Of a stretch of DNA of 64,000 nt, positions 34,901 through 44,921 are shown in pieces. Origin of the DNA: Mytilus trossulus (taxonomy: Eukaryota; Mollusca; Bivalvia; Mytilida; Mytilidae). A model generated the notes under the pieces. It was given only the letters and a program-made list of their open reading frames with translations. It was not told the DNA's origin and did not search any database. Both the position numbers and the translations under genes were made by a program. How positions within the stretch are numbered: position 1 is the stretch's first letter; every line of letters starts with the position of its first letter. Where the stretch lies: positions 68,508,682 through 68,572,681 of the forward strand of contig NC_086386.1 in the NCBI RefSeq assembly GCF_036588685.1, in the 5' to 3' direction.

Positions 34901-37900
34901 CAATATTTATATCATTTAAACAGGTGACTGGAGCTAACAAAGGGATAGGTTACGCTGTAGTTCAGGCGTTATGTAAACAGTTTGATGGTGATGTTCTCCT
35001 AACAGGTAAGAAAGCTGAGCATGAATAAATTTGAATAAATAATAAATAATGAATAAATTATAAATAATGAATAAATTATGAGTAATGAATAAATGATTTA
35101 CACAAAGTTGTTCAACTCCTGAAAATACTGTATGCAAAAGGTCTACTATAATTGGTGTATGGAATGATTGAAAGTTGTACATGTCCAACTGGCAGGTGTC
35201 ATCTGACTTTGACCTCATTTTCATCATGTTTATGGTACTGTGGTTAAAGTTTTTGTTTTTAATTTGTTTTTCTTATCAATTAAGCCTATACAGCATGAAA
35301 TAGATCATCTATGTTTATTGTATGAATATATTTTATGATGTACATGTCTGTCAGGCATGTTTGATATGACCTTGACCATTTATGGGCTTTATGTTTTCTG
35401 GTCTGTGGGTGTGTTCCTCCATCCCTCCCTCTGTTCGTCTGTCCGTTCATTTGTCTGTTGGTCTGTCCCACTTCAGGTTAAAGTTTTTGGTCGAGGTAGT
35501 CTTTGATGAAGTTGAAGTTCAATCCACTTGAAACTTAGTGCACAAAAAAATGATATTGCAGATGGGGCATCCGTGTACTAGGGACACATTCTTGTTTTGT
35601 CTATTTTTCTAATATTTTAAGCAAAAGGTCACCTACATTTGGTGTGTGGAATGATTGTAAGGTGTCTGTTTGGCAGGATTTATCTGACCTGGACCTCATA
35701 TTTATGGTTCATTGATCAATTTTAAGGTTCTTTTAAGTATGTTTTTCCAGTTTTCTTGTTCTGACCTTTGACCTCATTTTCTTTGATTGTGTAAAGTTTA
35801 TGTGATAGTTGGAGTAAAACTTTATATTCAGAACTATCAACATAATATCAATGATGAGTAAAATAGACAAGGTATTTCAGCGTGTTCTTGTCTAAAATAT
35901 TAATAAAAAGTTTTGAAGAACCTAAAAAAATGTATTTTTTTTTATAATTTATTGCCTTTTGTGCCTTGAATATATATAAAATGTGCAATGACATTGGAAC
36001 TCTGTGCCTTTGTTCATTATTCATTGTATTTTAAACAAATAATTATAGGACGAAGTGAGGAGAGATGTAAGGCTGCTGTTGCAGAGCTGAAGAAGCAAGG
36101 GATGTCACCTAAATATCATCAAATGGACCTTGATGATCAAACTTCCATTAACAAGCTGAGGGACTTTGTCAAGGAACAATATGGTGGAATTGATGTTCTT
36201 GTAAACAATGCTGGTATTGCATTCAAGGTAATACTATGATAAAAAATATAACTTCATTGTACTAGTAGATAAATGAGATCTAAATTTTTATCCCATTTTT
36301 ATTTGGTTTTTATTTTGCCTTGTTGATATGACACAAATGATAGAGCAAATCACAGACAAGTAGACTGATATTGGAATGCTGATTCGGTTTCTTTTGCAAA
36401 TTTGAGTGCCTACATTAGCCTTCACGTGTAACATCTGAGTCAGTCTACATGCAAAATCTGTATAAACCCTTAAATGCTAAATCTGTAAACGTCCTCACAT
36501 GCAAAATCTGTATAAACCCTTAAATGCTAAATCTGTAAACGTCCTCACTTGCAAAATCTGTATAAACCCTTAAATGCTAAATCTGTAAACGTCCTTACAT
36601 GCAAATCTGTATAAACCCTTAAATGCTAAATCTGTAAACGTCCTCACATGCAAAACCTGTATAAACCCTTAAATGCTTAATCTGTAAACGTCCTCACATG
36701 CAAAATCTATATAAACCCTTAAATGCTAAATATGTAAACGTCCTCACATGCAAAATCTGTATAAACCCTTAAAAGCTAAATCTGTAAACGTCCTCACATG
36801 CAAAATCTGTATAAACCCTTAAATGCTAAATCTGTAAACGTCCTCACATACAAAATCTGTATAAACCCTTAAATGCTAAACCTGTAAACGTCCTCACATG
36901 CAAAATCTATTTATGTCATCATATACAAAATTTGCATCAACCCTCGCATGCAAATCCATATCAGCCCTCAAAATCAATATCTGCATCAGCTCTTACACCC
37001 AAAATCTGTACATGCCTTAATGTGGAAAACTGTATAAGCCTTCATGTGCAAATTCTGTATAAGGCCCACATGCAAATTTTGTATCAGCTTTCAATGATGT
37101 GCAAAATCTCTTTACACTCTAATTTGCAAATCTGTATCCACTTTCAAAAGTAAAATGTGCATCAGCACTTGCACACAAACTCAATATAAGCCATCATATG
37201 CAAAACTCTTAAAATATATATCATGAAATCAATACCCCTCCTGTAGCCCCAATGTTATCTTTTTATCTTACAGGCAGCATCAACAGCCCCATTCAGTGAA
37301 CAAGCAACAGTGTCATGTGCTACAAACTTTACTGGTACCCTGAATGTGTGTAACACACTTTTCCCTCTACTGAGGCCTCATGCTAGGTAAGTCATTCAGT
37401 GTCATGTGCTACAAACTTCTATGGTACCCTGAATGTGTGTAACACACTTTCCCCCTACTGAGGCCTCATGCTAGGTAAGTTATTCAGTGTCAACTTCTAC
37501 GGTACCCTAAATAAGTGATAGGGAGCTAGCATTTGAGTTTTATGGAAGGGGGAGGGGTAGGTAGGATGTAATTTTGTCCTTTTTTAAATATTATAATCTC
37601 TGTCCTGCCTTTTTATTGATGGAACTGGTTTTGAATATGTATACGACAAAATGTATATAATGATTGAAATAATATAATTTTTTTTTGGATGACCTACTTT
37701 TTATGAATACAGTTTTTTCATAGGAGGATTCAAATTGTCCAGACATATCTTAACATTGCAAAGGTTTAGTAGTTATATTCATATAAAGATAATTGTTTAA
37801 TTTCTATCTGTTCTCTTTTTTTCAAATAATGTTATCTGTCATTAATAGAATGTTAGTTAATGGTTTCTTTTTAATATTTTTTGCATACTATAATTTAAAC

Positions 37901-40900
37901 CAACTTATATTTGCGAATACTTTATTTGGCGCTTATCCCTTTCTAGACCATTTAGAGGCAATTTGATTTTTGAACTTTTAAATTTGCTTGATGAATGTAA
38001 ATTAGGAAAGAATAATGCTTTCCATAATAGTGATGATCTATATTTGCATTATTATAATACTCTGAAAAGTTGTGAAAATAAATCGCACATGATAATATGT
38101 TTGGTTACAGTATTTGAATTTCACAGAAAGACATATCCTGTCTTAGATATAAAAAGATGTGATATGAGTGCCATTGAGACAACGTTACATATAAGTCACT
38201 ATTAAGTATTTGTAAAAGTAAACCATTATAAGTCAAAGTATGCCCTTCAACAAGGAGTCTTGGGTCACACCTAACAGCAAGCTATAAAAGGCCCCCAAAA
38301 ATACTAGTGTAAAACCATTCAAGCAGGGAGACCAACACCCTTATCTATGTAAAAAATGATAAACAAGAAACACTTACGAACCATGTCAACAAATGACAAT
38401 TACTGAACATCAGGTTAGTTCATATTTCAAAGGAAGCATGAAAAAAAAAAAAAAATATGCTTCAATTTATTTACAGAGTATCCAATGTATCTAGTATGGC
38501 ATCACAGATGTCTATAGCAAAGTGTAGTGATGAAATTAAAGCAAAGTTTAAAGACCCTAAAATAACAATGGACCAGCTAAAAGTTCTTATTCAGCAGTTC
38601 ATTGAGTAAGTACATGAAGAAGTTAGGTATGTACATTTGGGAGTCAGCCTGCATATAGTTTAGAAATGATATTAATTGACATTTTCAGAATCTAAAGGAC
38701 TGTAGCAGGGTTTCCCCTGGGTCAATTATTTTTTTCGCCACCTCTTTCGCCAAAACAATAAATTTTTCGCCACTTTATTATTTTTTCGCCAAATAAATTT
38801 TTCTTTTAAAATTTCTTTTTTTTCCAGCCCTCCCCCTTCCTTTAAATAAGAAGTGTTTTTTACAACAAAACGAAGAATCTTATCACTTGGAATTGATCCC
38901 TCGTGTAAGGTGTAGTCATATTACATTGAAGGTTACTCTCATGCCAACCTTTTGAATAGATTTCTTCATAACGACAATTTTCTTGTCTAGACCATCGTAA
39001 ATAAGTAAAACTATATGCTTGAAACACGTGTGTTACAGAAACGACTTTGAAGTACCCACTCAAATCAATGATCTTTATGAAAGTTAAATGATAAAGTTTT
39101 AAATCAGAGACCTTTCTAGCTTTTGAACATTTTTATAACAACAATTTTCTTTTCATAAGAAGGAGATAAAGCGTAAATTTTGCCTCAAACACGTGGGTCG
39201 CAAAGCGGTAAATAAATTCATTTGTGACATGTGCAGAAGCCATTTAACCATATCATTTTGTCATATCATATAATCAACACCTTTATTAATTAGTCCTTTG
39301 ATGTCGATAGCTATGAATGCAATCAGCTGATTATTGATTTTCTGTCAAAATCTTAACGAGTTCAAGGTGAATTCCGAGTATTGTCTGAGAGGTAAAGTCA
39401 GAGAACCCGAAAAAAGTAAATAAACAAGATGGCTGAAAATAAATCGTTATATATATATATTTCTTTCGCCAAATTCTTTCGCCAATGACGAATTTTAATC
39501 GCCACAATTATTATTATTTCGCAAATTGCGAAAATGGCGACCGCCAGCATAAACCCTGGACTGTAGGTAATTTCATTGTTTGTACACCAAAAGAATACAA
39601 CTTCCTGTCATGGGATAGATTTCCATTGTGTAGTAGGATTTAAAACAAACACAAAATTTTGGTGTATGCTTTTGAAAATATTACCCAGAATGCATTAGAT
39701 TCTGAAATGTCGAATTTATTTAGAATTCAATGTTATATAAAAAGTCTTTTTGCCAAATTCAATGTAGAATTTATTCACTGTGAAGTCTATGGTAATTTTT
39801 TATTTTTGATAGGTAAAATTCTTTTGTGCAAACCAAATTAAAAATAATATTGTATTTTGTTATTTATTTGTTAAACACTATTTCAGTGCTGCACAGACTG
39901 ACAGCCACCAAAAACAAGGTTTTTCTTCCTCAGCCTATGGAATGTCAAAGGTTGGTGTAACTGTGATGAGCTTCATACAGCAGAGAGAATTGAACTCTGA
40001 CCCTAGAGAGGATATTGTTGTGAATGCAGTAAGTAAATAATTTTAGCTCACCTGGTCCCAAAGCCTATGTCAGTTGGAGTTATTTTCTTCACTTTCTAGG
40101 TCATCAATTTTTAGTATTGTTAAAGACAATTCTCCTCTGGCTCTCCTCTAGAGAATCATATTCAAACCAGTGTGGTCCTGGCCATTGATTGATGACCTAA
40201 ATTATCCCATTGACTGGGACAGAGTAGGTGAACGCTTGTCGGTAACAATCACTGCTCACTATGTACTTTTTAAAGACGCTGAATATATGGGGTCACCAAA
40301 GGTTCTCAACACCTAAATAAAGCAATTCAAAAAACGAATCCGGAATAATACGAGTTGTTGATTTATATCAATAATATAAATCAAAACATAAAGGTTATTC
40401 CTGAATAATTTTTCGAATTATTTTATTATTAAAGGCGTTAAGAACCTTTGATGACCCCACAGTCTAAATTCTATAATAAGTAAGAAGTGAGCAATGGTCG
40501 TTACAGACAAACGTTCACCTAATCTGTCACAGACAATGGGATAATTTAGAACGTCAATCAATGGCCAGGACCACACTGTTTTGAATATGATTCTATGATT
40601 TGATTAACAACCAGTCCTTACTGCAAAATAAGCTATAAAAGGCCTCACTGAATTACAGGCTCTTAATGCTGGATAGTAACATACATACTAAATGTGGGTT
40701 AAAAAATGTTGGAGTAACATTACAACATAAGAAGGAAATAAAAAAACCTTAACTTGTTGGGACCACAGCTTCATATATCATAACACCTATATGGTGCTTT
40801 TATGTGATAATCTTTATAAAACCTTAATGAATAATTTAATTTTCATAACAACCAAAAGTTATGAAATTTATGCAAAATATTGGGCTCAACATGGTAATGG

Positions 40901-43900
40901 TTATCCTAACTGGGGATAGTGGTGAAACATTTCAATATAAGAGCCAATAATATAGATCTATACCTACTTAATTTTTTTAGTCCACAGCTTCAAATAAATC
41001 TAATAATTCTCAGACATGTCAGATGTGTAAATACATTATTCCTATTTGTAGTGCTGTTATGTAATAAACTTTACATACCTGTCAACCTGTGACGATGAAA
41101 ATGCAGGTCATGACCTGCATTGAAGAATCAAATCTCAGGTCATAACGCGTACAAACTTTTTCGAGCTGAATTTCAGTATTAATGGTACATTTTCTTATTA
41201 TGTATATGGAAAATACCAAAACATCAATGCATGTTCACTTGGTTGAGTCATTTTATCCTAATTAATTATTATTTCATTGCACTTTTAAAGATTTTAATAA
41301 ATTTGTGTAATACAGTTTTATGTTCTTTACTTTTTGTAATTATCAGATACTAGAATTTTTTTTCAATTGTAATTTAAAATGTTTGAGACCATTGGCTCAC
41401 ACAGCAAATTAGGAAATTAGACTAAGATAAAATATAGTAATACAGTTAAAGGCAGTATAAATGTAAAAAATAATTTTCAACTTTTTTTTTTAAATTGTAT
41501 AAAAGTATTAAAATAATGAAAAGTTATTTTTCAAAATGTATTTGAATTCTAAATTTTTTATCATTTTATCTTTTTCACCCATAAAACATAAAAATAAGGA
41601 ATAATTTTGAATGGTGACAAATAAGGGGAAGTAACTCTAACTCTATTTGTATACAAATGTAGAGCAGTTTATTTACGACCTAAAGCTAAGGTAATTGGTG
41701 TTAATTAACAGTGTGTTTGACACCAAAGCTGTCAAGTAAAGCCATGCACTTAATGGGTCACTTAAATTGACAGTTTACATAGCTAGATGAACTTCCTGTT
41801 CATGGAAGAATTACGAATTTGCCGGTATTTCAAAAGAATATTACTTATGAAATCAATCGCAAGGCTAAGAAATACGGGTGAAATCGGGTCATTTTCGGAA
41901 TTCCCGGGTGATTTCAATGACCCGGCGGGTGTCTCGGGTGATCCCTCAGAATTGTGAAAATCTCGGGTCACACCCGCAGAAAACGGGTCAGTTGACTGGT
42001 ATGACTTTATGGAACCTTAATGAATAGTATTTTTGATACTAACCAAAAAATATGAAATTTATATTTTTCATGTTTTCAGTGTTGCCCTGGATATGTAGAT
42101 ACTGATATGACATCACATAAAGGACATAAAACAGTAGAGCAAGGTAATGAAATCATTCATTTCTAACTTAAGATATACAATTTATTTTTCATATTTCAGT
42201 GTTGCCCAGGATACGTTGATACTGATATGAGTTCTCATAAAGGAACTAAAACAATAGAACAAGGTAATTTATTTTTATTTGTTTAATATTTAGCTTAACA
42301 ATTAGGCGAGGAATACTCACTTTAGGTTTTGCTTATCAAAGAAAGAGAGGCGATAGAAATCAAAGGGCCATTCACACTCTTAAGTCGAAAATAAACTGAC
42401 AGCAACATGGCGATTAAAGAAAAGGACAAACAACAGATCACAAAACACAATAAGAAATATAGATTATCAGTAGTTATCTCAACGAGATTGATAATGATAA
42501 CTGTTTTTCGCTATTTTAACCTTTTGAGAAGTTGTCAATATCATGGACAACGTCACATGTTCCCTTAGTTTCTGGCAATAATTTTTCATATCACTAAACT
42601 CCGCTGAGAACGTAATAAGTCGGCAAGATCAATGGTAATATAGTATGAACTCCATGAAAACCAGATCTCAGATACTCCCAGAAGGGTAAGCAGATCACAT
42701 GTGACTGTCATGGTGTTGCTTATACATGTATAGGTTCAAACCTAGTGATAAGTCTTAATTCAGTCTTAGTTAAGGAATGCTCATTCTTGACTAATGCAGG
42801 CAGCTTTCGCCAGTAAGAACACAGACTGCTCAACTGACAGGAAAATAGTCCAAGTTACAAGTATGTTGACATAGCTTCACTGAGATTGTAACCTTGAAAA
42901 AAAGCCTTCTCCGACTGACGGACTAGGACAAAGCAGATTTTATACTCAGTTTAAATTAGCATGTTCTCTTCCTGAAATGGAATACTCCCCACTGGACGTT
43001 ATACATAATCATCAAAATCCACATCATCAACAATTACTATGACAAAGCAGTGCAAAACATTTCAAAACTTAATAGTTTCAAAATATCACATTTATTTTAC
43101 ATTTGTTTATAAATCAGTTTCTTTTCGATTTCATTTTCTGAACTCAAAACTCAAGAAACACAAGAAGTGTGTCTAAAATAATGGATGTACATGGATGTAC
43201 ATGTTACATACTAAATTTAAACCAAATAGAAATTCTCGAATTAACAACTTTAAACGTTTTATTGGCAACCAAATTTGAAGAGTTCCCTTTCTTTTTCTCT
43301 TTATATATTATTTTTAACTTGTTTAATATATTACCACTATTTATGATTAAATCCTTCGTATTTCTTTAAAAAGAATTCAAAAGTTTGAATTGTAAAACAG
43401 AAAGATCACCAATTATTTCTAAAAACGTTTTAAATGATTAAATCACATTAATAAGCTCACTGACATTAAGTTTTGATTGCGTAATGTGACCTGTTTTTTA
43501 CATAATTTCTTAAGTACTCTATTAATCTCTTTCCTATATCCATGTCTCTTTAAGGAAATTTATAGAAAATATCCCTACAGAATACAAGAAAAAAAAACTA
43601 GATTTGATCCTGTTTCTTGTTCAATTCCTATATATGCTTATATCTTTTAAATAAAACAAGCACACACGCATATAGTTTTCTGCTGCACAATTACAGCTAC
43701 ATGAGCTATAAAAAGTGTCTTGCAATTTGTAATACCTATTTTTAACTGGATTTTTGTGACAAATTTTAATATGTTGTTACTGATGACAAAATGGAGGTCA
43801 AGCCCAATAATGACGATTTTGACTTTTAACATTCAGGAGTTATGGTTCTTGAAAGATTGAAAAATGGCTTTTCCAGTCGTGTCCGTGCATTTACTCATGA

Positions 43901-44921
43901 ACTGTTCAAGCAAAGCTTTTCAAATTTTAATATGTTTTTACTGATGACAAAACAGAGGTCTAGTTCAATAATGACGATTTTGACTTTTACCGATCAGGAG
44001 TTATGGTTCTTGAAAGATTGAAAAATGGCATTTCCATTCGTGTCTGTGCATTTACTCATGAACCATTCAACCTAAGCTTTTCAAATTTTAATATGTTGAT
44101 ACTGATGACAAAATGGAGGTCAAATTTGATATTGATGATTTTCACTTTCACCGTTCATGGTTATGGTTCTTGCGATATTGGCAGGATACAAATAAATTTT
44201 AATAAATCCGGTTTGCTGTCGTTGTGACAGCCTCTTGTTTATAAACAATTAACTAAAAACTTACTAGAAATATCCAAAATTTAAAAGATTTTCGAACACA
44301 TCATGGATGTATTTATATATTTAAGTTTGGTATGATTTTTAAATTAAAACAGGATTTTGTTTAGGTTTTCATGTTCAAAATTTAAAGATATTATATTTGG
44401 CATTTGAATGTTTCGTTTTTAAAAGAAATGAAAATTTGATTGCCAGATTGGTCGTGCTGAGGATACTTTTTTCTTCGAACAAACCACACATTACCTAAAA
44501 TAAAATATATTAACGAAAATTTGTGACCCTAGGACAAGAGAATGGAAAGCAGATAGAAATAGTCACAATTAAAATGCTAATTTAAAACTGAACTCATCAA
44601 AGATACCAGGATTAAATTTTGTATTTATGCCAGATGCACGTTTGATCTACAAAAGACTCCTCATTGATGTGCCAGTCCAAAAAAGTTAAAAGTCATATAT
44701 AAAGTACGACTTTGAAAAGCATTAAGGACCTAAATTCCTAAAAGTTTTGCCAAATACTGCTATATTAACCTTGATTTAATTTAACCTTATTGTATTTATA
44801 TGTTTCTACTTTTTTTTTTTCAGGAGCAGATACACCAGTGTATTTAGCAATGCTTCCATCTGGAACAACTAGCCCAAAAGGAAAATTTGTATCTGACAGA
44901 AAAATTCAAAACTGGGGATGA
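31929..44921 (+). CDS. CBR1: Carbonyl reductase [NADPH] 1-like, copy 3, alternative exon 7
   Basis: Exons: 31929-31949, 34924-35005, 36049-36227, 37274-37386, 38477-38605, 39887-40028, then 42080-42143 (7a) or 42200-42263 (7b), and 44824-44921. Either choice gives 275 residues, starting MAKRVAIVTGANKGIG. TGANKGIG (9-16), NNAG (87-90), Ser138, Tyr192 and Lys196 are intact. It keeps CCPGY (both cysteines, as in human CBR1), where copies 1 and 2 have CDPGY. Exons 4, 5 and 8 and the first half of exon 6 are clearly diverged from copies 1 and 2, but the ends of exons 3 and 6 are nearly identical, suggesting gene conversion. The gene is 13 kb because of intronic repeats. It is the only copy with duplicated exons (a dead partial exon 4 and a live-looking exon 7 pair). 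NADPH-dependent carbonyl reduction is expected; substrates are unknown. Confidence 0.95.
32074..32700. mobile_element. Candidate TIR element in intron 1 of copy 3
   Basis: GTGCCCAAATTGCACC near 32083 is answered by GGTGCAATTTGGGTAC near 32675, and a further partial copy (GTACCCAAATTGCATC) lies near 32287. Ends and target duplication are not certain. Confidence 0.5.
33093..33164. repeat. Hairpin in intron 1 of copy 3
   Basis: Perfect 17-bp arms CACAGTCGCTTGAATTT (33093-33109) and its reverse complement (33148-33164) with a 38-nt loop. Confidence 0.85.
35762..35774 (-). promoter_or_regulatory. DR1 nuclear-receptor-type site, intron 2 of copy 3
   Basis: TGACCTTTGACCT is the reverse complement of two AGGTCA hexamers one base apart. 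Related sequences (GACCTTGACC at 35367, GACCTGGACCT at 35688) are nearby, all within repeat-like DNA. A functional role is inference. Confidence 0.3.
36449..37210. repeat. 25-bp minisatellite with 50-bp higher-order core
   Basis: From 36449 to about 36910, nine to ten units of 50 bp repeat with little change. Each is a pair of related 25-mers, one beginning CATGCAAAATCTGTATAAAC and one AATGCTAAATCTGTAAACG. From 36910 to 37210 the array goes on as strongly diverged 25-mers that keep only the GCAAAATCT...AT core. It lies in intron 3 of copy 3. Confidence 0.92.
37391..37515 (+). pseudogene. Partial tandem duplication of exon 4, copy 3
   Basis: Directly after the exon 4 donor, the sequence from ATTCAGTGTCATGTGC repeats the last three quarters of exon 4 up to a second intact CTAGGTAAGT donor (37471-37480). 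A third, shorter piece follows (37480-37515). The second copy has lost one base in the TTTCCCTC stretch, so it is out of frame and would meet a stop. TTCAG at 37395-37399 could act as an acceptor. Confidence 0.9.
38706..39558. mobile_element. hAT-like non-autonomous element, 853 bp
   Basis: CAGGGTTT at the left and AAACCCTG at the right, flanked by a perfect 8-bp duplication GACTGTAG (38698-38705, 39559-39566). An 8-bp duplication with CAG...CTG ends is the hAT signature. Both subterminal regions are dense in TTTCGCCA/TCGCCA repeats. No transposase. It is in intron 5 of copy 3. Confidence 0.88.
40152..40594. mobile_element. Foldback element, about 443 bp
   Basis: Nearly the whole element is an inverted repeat: AGAATCATATTCAAACCAGT at the left, inverted at the right, with about 200-bp arms sharing GGTCCTGGCCATTGATTGA and GGGGTCACCAAAGGTTCT. 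It has a short AT-rich centre and lies in intron 6 of copy 3. Confidence 0.85.
42080..42143 (+). CDS. CBR1: Alternative exon 7a of copy 3
   Basis: 64 nt after TTTTCAG and before GTAATG. It encodes CCPGYVDTDMTSHKGHKTVE and onward to Gln, residues 223-243, covering the PG...TDM segment that contacts the cofactor and the loop beyond it. It enters in phase 0 and leaves in phase 1 like exon 7 of the other copies. Confidence 0.9.
42200..42263 (+). CDS. CBR1: Alternative exon 7b of copy 3
   Basis: 64 nt after TATTTCAG and before GTAATT. It encodes CCPGYVDTDMSSHKGTKTIE plus Gln. It differs from 7a at about ten bases; five changed codons are synonymous and three change a residue (Thr/Ser, His/Thr, Val/Ile). 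The intron between the two exons is 56 nt, with a TTCTAAC branch-type motif about 22 nt after its donor. Splicing 7a to 7b would shift the frame, so only one can be used. Confidence 0.9.
42330..42790 (-). mobile_element. Retroelement 3' fragment, intron 7 of copy 3
   Basis: A diverged member of the 9730/25220/51385 family, retaining GTCGAAAATAAACTGACAG, CCAGAAGGGTAAGCAGA and GATAAGTCTTAATTCAGT. Confidence 0.55.
43755..44170. repeat. 161-bp tandem repeat, about 2.5 units
   Basis: Units start AAATTTTAATATGTT at 43761, 43922 and 44083. Each contains TACTGATGACAAAA and GGAGTTATGGTTCTTG. It lies in intron 7 of copy 3. Confidence 0.88.

Noticed and set aside
36449-36910. CRISPR-like regular 50-bp repeat
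   Set aside because: There are no unique spacers; it is a head-to-tail minisatellite in a eukaryotic intron.
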